DNA from: JBFGCA01 sp041567315
GTDB taxonomy: Bacteria; Acidobacteriota; Thermoanaerobaculia; Multivoradales; JAHEKO01
Reading direction: 5' to 3'
Length of the DNA stretch: 19,772 nucleotides
NCBI GenBank assembly: GCA_041567315.1
Contig: JBFGCA010000092.1
Location: forward strand, 1 to 19,772
A program made the position numbers and the translations under genes. The notes under the pieces are model-generated. The model did not search any database and had not been told where the DNA came from. It worked only from the letters and a program-made list of their open reading frames with translations. Of this stretch, positions 14,308 to 19,772 are shown one piece after another (positions within the stretch are counted from its first letter, which is position 1; every line of letters starts with the position of its first letter).

Positions 14308-16002
14308 TCAGCTGAACAGGTCCCGGAACCAGTCGATGAGCTTGTCGAGGAAGCTCCGCTCGAGGTACTTCTTGCGGTAGTAATTGTCGAACCGCGCCGG
14401 GTCGCCGCCGAGCTGCAGGTACTTGCGGACGTCCTCGGCGGCGCGGACGCCGCTGATGTAGGCGCCGTGCACGGCGAGCGGCTGGTAGCCGCGGTCGTAG
14501 GCCGGGGCGGTGGCCTCGCCGGCCCAGAAGAGCGGCAGCGTCGGCCGCGGGTCCTTGAGCGCCTCGCGGGCCTTGGTGACGCCGGGCCTGCCGGCCGAGG
14601 GGGGGTGGAAGCGCAGATAGGAGTTGCCGCCCCTGGCGAACTCGTCGCGCTCCCAGTCCTGGCGGAAGTAGGCCGGGCGGAAGACGCCGGCGGCGTCGGT
14701 GGTCCCCGCCAGCACCCGCTCGGGGGTCCAGGGCTCGCCGCCGGGATCGAAGACCTTCTGCAGCTCGGCGAGCAGGTGGGCGATCGCCGCCTCGTCGTCG
14801 AGGTCCTTGATCTTGAGGTGGTCGCCGCTCATCAGCAGACCGGTCAGCATGTGCGGCCCGCCAGCGTGGTCCGGGAAGTTGGAGAAGAAGGTCCGCGCCT
14901 CGCCCTCCGGGTTGCTGAGAACGGTCATCTCGGCCGCCCGCGGACCCCAGAGCCGCTCCTTGAAGACGAGCCCGAACTTGGTGATCGGGCCCATGACGAC
15001 CACCTCGAGCGCCCGGCGCTTGTCGGCGGTCAGCAGGTCGCCGAAGATCGCCGCGCCCTCGCCCCGCGCCGGATCGAGCATCCCGACCGAGAAGGTCGCA
15101 ATCGCCGCGCGGCCGGTGAAGCGCTCGCCGGAGCGGGTGGTGACGGCGACCTTCCCGTCCGCCGTCCGCTCGACGCGGACCACCTTGCGGCCGGTCTCGC
15201 CGGCGGCGCTCAGCCGCAGCTCGCCGCCGAGGTCCTGGAACTCCCGGCAGATCGCCTGCGGCAGGCTGTCGTAGCCGGGGATCTCGCGCCGCCCGCCCAC
15301 CTCGCGCTCGAGCCGGAACTCGGCCGGCTCGATGAGCTGATCCGGGATCTCGTCCTTCAACAGGCCGGCGATGCTGATGGTGTCGTTGGGGTTGGGCTCG
15401 CCCGGCGCCAGGCCCGGCGGGGGCGGCGCGAGCAGGCCCGGGGTGTGCGCCGACAGGGTGTACTCGGCGAGCGCCATGCCCCGGCCCACGAACTTCATCG
15501 AGCGGGCGAACTCCCGGGCCGGCAGGTCGTCGGTCTTGTTGGGGTCGAAGAGGTCCTTGAGCTCGAGCATGAACAGCATCGGAGCGGAGCTCCGCACCTC
15601 GTGGTCCTCGAGCGCCTGCGAGGTCGAGCGGGTCTCGCCCCAGGCCGGGAAGAACAGGCGGTTGCGGCCCTTGCGCTCGCGCTTGGCGAGGATCGAGGTC
15701 TTGGGGAATCTGGCGGCGGTGAAGCCCTGCCGCTCCAGCTCGCGCCAGAACTCCTTGTAGCGGCCGATCTTGCGCACGTGGACGTACTCGGCCCCGGCCT
15801 CGACCGGTAGGAACTCCCCCGGCCGCTCGGGATCGGCCGCCAGGTCGCGCTTCGACCACATCCGCCCGCCGACGCGATCCGACCCCTCGACGAGGAGCAC
15901 CCGCAGCCCCGCCCGCTGGAGGTCGCGGGCCGCGGTCACCCCCGCGATCCCGGCGCCCAGCACCAGGCAGTCGAAGGGAGCGCCGGTCGGAGGGTCGGGC
16001 AT
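14308..16002 (-). CDS. Flavin monoamine oxidase family FAD-dependent oxidoreductase
   Basis: A 564-residue flavoenzyme. The N-terminal dinucleotide-binding fold is clear: CLVLGAGIAGVTAARDLQRA (GxGxxG at about 15-20), then the ribose-binding glutamate in VLLVEGSDRVGGRMW. The C-terminal FAD-contact segment is also present (LFWAGEATAPAYDRGYQPLA followed by VHGAYISGVRAAEDV). The family oxidises amines or related substrates to imines with release of peroxide, but includes desaturases and hydroxylating members; substrate is not predictable here. ATG 16002 is chosen because AAAGGA lies 9 bases upstream and it opens shortly before the FAD motif; an in-frame start at 16029 would add nine residues. No signal peptide, so cytoplasmic. 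Unlike its downstream neighbours it is not a secreted protein. Confidence 0.88.
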   Translation of the reverse strand: MPDPPTGAPFDCLVLGAGIAGVTAARDLQRAGLRVLLVEGSDRVGGRMWSKRDLAADPERPGEFLPVEAGAEYVHVRKIGRYKEFWRELERQGFTAARFPKTSILAKRERKGRNRLFFPAWGETRSTSQALEDHEVRSSAPMLFMLELKDLFDPNKTDDLPAREFARSMKFVGRGMALAEYTLSAHTPGLLAPPPPGLAPGEPNPNDTISIAGLLKDEIPDQLIEPAEFRLEREVGGRREIPGYDSLPQAICREFQDLGGELRLSAAGETGRKVVRVERTADGKVAVTTRSGERFTGRAAIATFSVGMLDPARGEGAAIFGDLLTADKRRALEVVVMGPITKFGLVFKERLWGPRAAEMTVLSNPEGEARTFFSNFPDHAGGPHMLTGLLMSGDHLKIKDLDDEAAIAHLLAELQKVFDPGGEPWTPERVLAGTTDAAGVFRPAYFRQDWERDEFARGGNSYLRFHPPSAGRPGVTKAREALKDPRPTLPLFWAGEATAPAYDRGYQPLAVHGAYISGVRAAEDVRKYLQLGGDPARFDNYYRKKYLERSFLDKLIDWFRDLFS

Positions 16003-16220
16003 CTCTGCGGTCCTTTCGGTCCAGGCCACCGGCGGGCCCGGCGACCGGCTCCAGCGATGCGGAGAGACCGAAGTTGCGGTGATCTTACGCCACGACGACG
16101 GCCGGCGCCGGGGGACCAGACCTCCAGCTGGCGCTCCGCCACCCGCAGCGCCACCGCCCGGGCGAGCATGAAGGTGCCGAGCGGGGGCGACTCGGGCGGA
16201 ACGGAAGCCGCGTTCCGAGA

Positions 16221-16244
16221 GTTTCGGCAGAGCGTTTCCGAAAC
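16221..16244. repeat. Inverted repeat GTTTCGG-N10-CCGAAAC
   Basis: Perfect 7-bp arms lie in the divergent intergenic region between the amine oxidase and the envelope operon, about 37 bases upstream of the -24/-12 promoter. It could be a regulator binding site or a hairpin. Apart from this, the promoter and the 5'UTR stem, the 405 bases between 16003 and 16407 show no gene; a minus-strand frame near 16100-16170 looks faintly protein-like but has no supporting signals. Confidence 0.4.
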
Positions 16245-16280
16245 CTGGCGGCCGGTCCCGGTCCCACGGCCTCCCGGACG

Positions 16281-16296
16281 TGGTACCCGGCTTGCA
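16281..16296 (+). promoter_or_regulatory. Sigma-54 (-24/-12) type promoter
   Basis: TGGTACC-CGGC-TTGCA matches the RpoN consensus TGGCACG-N4-TTGCW, with GG at 16282-16283 and GC at 16294-16295, exactly 12 bases apart as required. The only change in the core TGGCAC is C to T at its fourth base. Transcription should begin near 16307, about 100 bases before the lipoprotein start. A sigma-70 reading of the same TTGCAC lacks a -10 at the right distance. If real, the operon depends on an enhancer-binding activator. Confidence 0.5.
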
Positions 16297-16320
16297 CTGA
16301 CTCGGCTAGTGTTAGCGGAG

Positions 16321-16353
16321 CCACCCGCGGCGCCCTACCGGCGTCCCGGGTGG
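16321..16353 (+). promoter_or_regulatory. 5'UTR hairpin of the envelope operon
   Basis: CCACCCG (16321-16327) pairs with CGGGTGG (16347-16353). After one C-C mismatch, GGCGCC pairs with GGCGTC (one G-U) around loop CTACC, making a 13-bp stem. It begins about 14 bases after the predicted transcription start and has no T-tract, so a stabilising or protein-binding leader structure is more likely than a terminator. Confidence 0.4.
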
Positions 16354-16407
16354 CGTGCGCAACGTGACATCGGCCGACCGCCCGGTGGCGGCCAGAGGAG
16401 AACCGAG

Positions 16408-17025
16408 GTGTCCAACCAGTCCGTTTCCAAGATCTGGACCGTGACCCTGCTCACGGTCACCGCCCTCCTGGCGGCGAGCTGCTCGCCCCCCCAGGAGTCC
16501 ATCGACGCGGCCCAGGCCGCGCTGACCGAGGCCGAGGCCCTGGACCCGGCCGCCTACGCCCCGGAGGCCTGGGAGCAGGCCCAGCAGGCGATGGCGGCGC
16601 TCAACGCCGAGCTCGAGACCCAGAGCCAGAAGTTCGCCCTGTTCCGCTCCTACTCCAACACCGAGCAGCTGGTCGAGAACGCCCAACAGGCGGCCAGTGC
16701 CGCCAAAGAGGCCGCCAACGCCGGTCGTGAGCAGGCTCGCGACGCCGCGCAGTCGGCTCTGGCCGACACCACCTCCGCCCTGGATTCCGCCCAGGCGGCG
16801 CTCGACGCGCTGCAGCAGTGCAAGCGCAAGCCCAAAGGCTTCGCGGCCGACGTCGAGAGGCTGACGGCGATGCTCGACGGCCTGCGCGCCCAGCTGCCCG
16901 AGGTCGCGATGCTGATGACCGAGGAGGACTTCCTGGGTGCCCGCTCGCGCGCCGAGGCGCTGCTCGCCGAGGCCAACGGGCTGGTCACCGAGCTGAACGA
17001 CGCCAAGGTCAAGCTCGGTTGCTGA
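16408..17025 (+). CDS. Coiled-coil lipoprotein, DUF4398-like
   Basis: A 205-residue lipoprotein. The start is GTG 16408 with GAGGAG 8 bases upstream. The signal peptide (KIWTVTLLTVTALLAASC) ends in a lipobox with the acylated cysteine at residue 25. The mature protein is almost entirely alanine/glutamate/glutamine-rich helix with heptad character. It opens ESIDAAQAALTEAEALDPAA followed by YAPEAWEQAQQAM, then RSYSNTEQLVENAQQAASAA: the layout of DUF4398-type outer-membrane-tethered helical lipoproteins. Its molecular role is unknown; the helical rod may brace the periplasm or hold a partner. It is first gene of a dense operon with two peptidoglycan transpeptidases, which points to cell-wall or envelope work. 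The stop is overlapped by the likely start of the next gene. Confidence 0.75.
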   Translation: MSNQSVSKIWTVTLLTVTALLAASCSPPQESIDAAQAALTEAEALDPAAYAPEAWEQAQQAMAALNAELETQSQKFALFRSYSNTEQLVENAQQAASAAKEAANAGREQARDAAQSALADTTSALDSAQAALDALQQCKRKPKGFAADVERLTAMLDGLRAQLPEVAMLMTEEDFLGARSRAEALLAEANGLVTELNDAKVKLGC

Positions 17026-18134
17026 GCCGCCCGGACCCCGACCAGCGAGCGGCGGCGGGTCTCCGCCGCCGTTCGCTTCTCTGGGGGACCTCGATGCTGA
17101 TGGCTCTGGTCGCCTGCTCGGCGGACCCCACGGCCGGCGCCCGCCAGCGCGAGACGGCGCGCAAGGTCTCGGCCCTGGCGGCCCGCCACGGCCTGGCCGG
17201 CGCCGCCGGTCTCGACGCCCTCGTCGGCGAGGCCGAGCGGATCGGCGCCGAGCGCCGGATCGTCGCGCCGTGGCGGCAGAGCGCCCGGGTGCGGGCGGCC
17301 TGGGGCCGGGTGGCGCTCGGCGCCGCCCGGTTGCACGGCGAGGTGCGGGCCGAGCGGCGGCGGGCCCGCGAGGACTGGCAACGGCTGGGCGCCGAGGCCG
17401 AAGCGGCGGTGGCCAGGGCGCGGAGCCAGGTCGAGGACCCCGGTCTCGCCGCCTCCACCAGCCATCTGCTGGCGCAGGCCAGCACCCTGCTGGGACAGGC
17501 CCAGCGGCTGGCGGCGGCCGGCGAGCACGCCCGCGCCGTCGAAGCCGCCGAGCGCGCGATCGCCGCTACCGACGGCATCGGCGAGGCCTGGGCGGCGCTG
17601 CACGAGCGCTTCGACGATCCCGCCCTGCGGGCCACCTGGAGCGGCTGGGTGCGCGACTCGCTGGCCCGCGCCGCGCGCGACGGCGAGACCCTGGTCGTGG
17701 TCGACAAGCTGCGCCGCCGGCTCGAGGTGTTCGCGGACGGCCGCCTGCGGACCGCCTTCGTCGCCGAGCTGGGGGTCAACGGTCTGCGCCGCAAGCTGCA
17801 CGCCGGCGATCGCGCCACCCCCGAGGGCCGCTACCGGATCGTCGAGAAGCGCGGCCCCGGCGCCACCCGCTACTACAAGGCGCTGCTCCTCGACTATCCG
17901 AACCCCGAGGACCTCTCGCGCTGGCGGCAGGCGCGGTCCGGGGGCGGCGCGCCGGTCCACTCCGGCCCGGGCGGCCTGATCGAGATCCACGGCGAGGGCG
18001 GCCGGGGCCGCGACTGGACCGACGGCTGCGTGGCGCTGGCCAACCGCGACATGGACCGGCTGTTCGAGCTGGTCGAGGTCGGCTCGCCGGTCACCATCGT
18101 CGGCAGCTACGGCCCGGGAGCGCCGCCGGGATGA
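17019..18134 (+). CDS. L,D-transpeptidase (YkuD), lipoprotein form
   Basis: The C-terminal 170 residues form a YkuD domain: EIHGEG with His 324 and TDGCVAL with nucleophile Cys 337 (numbered from TTG 17019) make the HxG...S/TxGC site that cross-links peptidoglycan or attaches lipoproteins to it. The N-terminal half is a long Ala/Arg/Glu-rich helical region, probably coiled coil. Two starts compete. TTG 17019 overlaps the previous gene by 7 bases and yields a full lipoprotein signal (RRRSLLWGTSMLMALVAC, 371 residues). ATG 17094 has a better ribosome site (GGGGGA) but leaves only seven residues before the lipobox cysteine. I prefer the first because the charged and hydrophobic signal regions are then complete. 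The stop forms an ATGA overlap with the next gene. Confidence 0.85.
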   Translation: MLSRPDPDQRAAAGLRRRSLLWGTSMLMALVACSADPTAGARQRETARKVSALAARHGLAGAAGLDALVGEAERIGAERRIVAPWRQSARVRAAWGRVALGAARLHGEVRAERRRAREDWQRLGAEAEAAVARARSQVEDPGLAASTSHLLAQASTLLGQAQRLAAAGEHARAVEAAERAIAATDGIGEAWAALHERFDDPALRATWSGWVRDSLARAARDGETLVVVDKLRRRLEVFADGRLRTAFVAELGVNGLRRKLHAGDRATPEGRYRIVEKRGPGATRYYKALLLDYPNPEDLSRWRQARSGGGAPVHSGPGGLIEIHGEGGRGRDWTDGCVALANRDMDRLFELVEVGSPVTIVGSYGPGAPPG

Positions 18135-18817
18135 GCACGCCCTCCATGCCCCCCGCACCGCCGGCGGCCGAGGGGCGACAACGAAGGTGGGTAGCCGCCG
18201 GCGCCGTCACCGGGCTGGTCGCCGTGCTCTGGCCGCTGGGCTTCTGGGGAGGGCGCTACGAGGTGGTGGCCCTCGACCGGCTCGCCGCGGCGGCGCCGAC
18301 CACCGGCGCGGGGAGCGCCGAGCCGAGCCGCGATCGGGCCGCCGCCCTCCGCCGGCGGCTGGCGGCGCAGGTCCCGGCCGGCACCTACGCCCTGATCGAC
18401 ACCTTCCACAACCGGCTCTACGTGCGCCGCGGCGGCGAGCTGCTCCGCGAGGCGGTCTGCTCGACCGGCAGCGGCGTGGTGCTGCGCCACCGCGACAGCG
18501 GTCAGGAGTGGGTCTTCGACACCCCGCTCGGGGAGCGCCGGGTGGAGCGCAAGGCCCGCGACCCGGTGTGGATCAAGCCGGACTGGGCCTTCATCGAAGA
18601 GGGGTTCGAGCCGCCGGCAGACCTCGGCGAGCGGATGGACGATGTCTCGCTCGGCGACTACGGCATCTACCTGGGCGACGGTTACCTGATCCACGGCACG
18701 CTGTTCAAGTCGCTGCTCGGCCAGAAGATCACCCACGGCTGCATCCGGCTGGGGGAAGACGACCTTGAGTATCTCTACCGCGCGCTCCGCGTGGGCGATC
18801 GCGTGCTGCTGTACTAG
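18131..18817 (+). CDS. L,D-transpeptidase (YkuD), membrane-anchored form
   Basis: A 228-residue second YkuD protein. Residues 20-40 (WVAAGAVTGLVAVLWPLGFW) form one membrane anchor after a Pro-rich cytoplasmic start. The catalytic domain begins near 85 (TYALIDTFHNRLYVRRGGEL). The active site is complete, with His 188 in LIHGT and Cys 204 in THGCIRL, the canonical ErfK/YbiS/YcfS/YnhG signature. It would form meso-DAP to meso-DAP cross-links or attach proteins to peptidoglycan in the periplasm. Its start overlaps the upstream transpeptidase stop as ATGA. The two are not close copies: the first has a long helical N-terminus and diverged motif spacing, so distinct substrates are likely. Confidence 0.9.
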   Translation: MSTPSMPPAPPAAEGRQRRWVAAGAVTGLVAVLWPLGFWGGRYEVVALDRLAAAAPTTGAGSAEPSRDRAAALRRRLAAQVPAGTYALIDTFHNRLYVRRGGELLREAVCSTGSGVVLRHRDSGQEWVFDTPLGERRVERKARDPVWIKPDWAFIEEGFEPPADLGERMDDVSLGDYGIYLGDGYLIHGTLFKSLLGQKITHGCIRLGEDDLEYLYRALRVGDRVLLY

Positions 18818-19472
18818 CTGGCTGGCGCTGGCCGCGCCGTTGCGGCCGGCCGCGAGCCGGGCCGAGCCCTCGCCGGCCGAGCGCTCGCTCGAGCTGGAGC
18901 TCGAGCTGGCCCGCAAGCCGGGGCTCTACCTGCGGGTGGATCCGGCGGCCGGCCGGCTCGAGATCAAGGTCCGCGGCCTGACCCTCGACGCGGTGGACCT
19001 CGGCGGCGCGGCGCTGCTGCTCCACCGGCAGCGCGGGGCCGCGGTCGCGGAGCCTAAGCTGCCGGCGGTGTGGACCGCGACGAGCGTCTCCGACCGCGAG
19101 GAGCGCCTGGTCGTCGAGGCCGGGCGGCTGCGGCGGCTCGCGGCCGAGGAGGGGGAGGAGGACGCCGCGGCGGGGGCGACGCAGCCGGCGCCCGCCGCCG
19201 ACTCCCTTCCTCCCGACCCTCCGGCCAGCTACCGGGTGCAGCTCACCGACGGCTGGCAGCTTCGGGTCGGCCGCTCGGTGCCGCGCGCGGGCCGGACCGG
19301 CGGAGTGGGTCTGGCCTGGGCGCGGCTGCGGGCGGGCCTGGCCGGGACCGTCTTCGAGCCGCCCGACGTGCTGGCACTGGCGCTTTCTCCGGAGGACGCC
19401 CGCCGCATCCATCATCTTTTTCGACCCGGATTGCAGCTGCTGGTGGTCACCGGGACCCCTACAGAGTCCTAG
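18765..19472 (+). CDS. Exported protein of unknown function
   Basis: A 235-residue product with no family I recognise. It starts at TTG 18765 with GGGGGAAGA upstream, 53 bases inside the preceding transpeptidase gene in another frame. No better start exists, and this one yields a signal peptide (SAWAIACCCTSWLALAAPLR, cleavage after ASRA). The mature part has a Glu/Leu-rich helix (SLELELELARKPGLYLRVDP) and short beta-like segments (GRLEIKVRGLTLDAVDLGGA). A low-complexity acidic/Pro-Ala linker lies around residues 128-150. A second beta-rich segment (SYRVQLTDGWQLRVGR) precedes the C-terminus. The long overlap suggests coupled translation. It sits between a peptidoglycan transpeptidase and secF, so a periplasmic envelope role is inferred. 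Confidence 0.6.
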   Translation: MSISTARSAWAIACCCTSWLALAAPLRPAASRAEPSPAERSLELELELARKPGLYLRVDPAAGRLEIKVRGLTLDAVDLGGAALLLHRQRGAAVAEPKLPAVWTATSVSDREERLVVEAGRLRRLAAEEGEEDAAAGATQPAPAADSLPPDPPASYRVQLTDGWQLRVGRSVPRAGRTGGVGLAWARLRAGLAGTVFEPPDVLALALSPEDARRIHHLFRPGLQLLVVTGTPTES

Positions 19473-19484
19473 AAAGGACTGGAC

Positions 19485-19772
19485 ATGGAGATCCTCAAGG
19501 ACACTCGCATCGACTTCCTGCGCTACCGGCGCTGGTGGATCGGTTTTTCGTGCGTGGTGATGACGCTCGGCGTGCTGGGCATCTTCTTCCACGGCCGGCT
19601 CAACCTGGGGGTCGAGTTCACCGGCGGCACCCAGACCCGGGTGCGCTTCGCGGCCGCTCCCGACGTCGAGCGGCTGCGCGCCGACCTCAAGGCCGAGGGT
19701 CTGGCCGCCAACCTGCAGAGCTTTGGCGACGCCACCGAGCGCTCGGTGCTGATCCGGGTGCCGGCGCGCGCC
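19485..19772 (+). CDS. secF: Protein translocase subunit SecF, N-terminal part (runs off window)
   Basis: ATG 19485 has AAAGGA about 7 bases upstream and lies 12 bases after the previous stop. The 96 visible residues contain the first membrane helix (WWIGFSCVVMTLGVLGIFFH) followed at once by LNLGVEFTGGTQTRVRF, the FTGG signature at the start of the first periplasmic domain of SecF. SecF with SecD uses the proton gradient to help complete protein export through SecYEG. SecD, normally just upstream, is not in this window; the gene before secF is an unrelated exported protein. The remaining five helices lie beyond the edge. Confidence 0.85.
   Translation, partial: MEILKDTRIDFLRYRRWWIGFSCVVMTLGVLGIFFHGRLNLGVEFTGGTQTRVRFAAAPDVERLRADLKAEGLAANLQSFGDATERSVLIRVPARA

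Noticed and set aside
13931..15859. A 642-codon minus-strand frame inside the amine oxidase
   Set aside because: Arg/Pro-rich and motif-free, whereas the other frame has both FAD-binding signatures.
15936..16169. Minus-strand frame with TFMLARAVALRVAERQLEVW near the amine oxidase start
   Set aside because: It looks faintly protein-like but has no start signal, overlaps the FAD-binding N-terminus in another frame and matches no family I know.
16292..16320. Sigma-70 promoter using TTGCAC as -35
   Set aside because: No -10 resembling TATAAT lies 16-18 bases downstream; the same bases fit the -24/-12 pattern far better.
16650..18158. A 502-codon minus-strand frame over the lipoprotein and transpeptidase
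   Set aside because: Both plus-strand genes have signals, ribosome sites and an active-site motif; the antisense frame has none.
1..19772. CRISPR array, tRNA or rRNA genes
   Set aside because: No regularly spaced direct repeats, no tRNA cloverleaf with TTCRA arm and no rRNA-like stretch was seen.

Overview
The window is high-GC DNA (roughly two-thirds G+C by eye) from a Gram-negative bacterium. It carries lipoprotein signals, periplasmic YkuD transpeptidases, a SecF start and a sigma-54-type promoter. Three traits recall Acidobacteriota, perhaps a Thermoanaerobaculia-like lineage: a secreted Asp-box propeller ending in DGFESGDTSAWS, an RHS protein with a DTVSLFNGSLTIRIPIGGTY-type start, and PPNH-containing HYR-like modules. 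That taxonomic call is inference from protein style, not from a marker gene.

Layout. (1) 1-2818 is a DNA-modification and defence-like patch: the 3' end of an Mrr-like nuclease, a complete HsdM methyltransferase with no HsdS or HsdR in view, then convergently a low-GC gene for a membrane-anchored PD-(D/E)XK-like protein. That gene is preceded on the same strand by a 48-codon signal-peptide ORF (ATGA overlap) and a strong extended -10 promoter embedded in an inverted repeat. (2) 2819-4702 is a GT-C-like membrane protein, followed by a promoter-bearing intergenic region. (3) 5172-8108 is a scar: an RHS gene cut off after about 600 residues, a short inverted RHS fragment, a 3'-truncated phzF on the opposite strand, several small inverted repeats and a tyrosine-recombinase fragment. 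(4) 8216-11153 holds a small cysteine-rich lipoprotein and a large secreted Asp-box/HYR protein. Across a hairpin terminator it converges on a minus-strand series (16002 to 11267) of a flavin amine oxidase, a small secreted FN3-like protein and a second Asp-box propeller protein. (5) 16280-19772 is a tightly packed cell-envelope operon behind a -24/-12 promoter and a 5'UTR hairpin: a coiled-coil lipoprotein, two YkuD L,D-transpeptidases, a periplasmic protein of unknown function and secF (incomplete at the window edge).

How the parts work together. The last operon looks like one envelope-maintenance unit: every junction overlaps or is nearly contiguous, and the products are exported or membrane proteins. 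The two propeller loci are separate secreted-protein loci meeting tail to tail. The defence patch and the RHS/phzF/integrase scar show mobile-DNA traffic. The most notable points are the mosaic junction at 6969-7052, the promoter/leader/membrane-nuclease arrangement at 1868-2803, and the sigma-54-type envelope operon.
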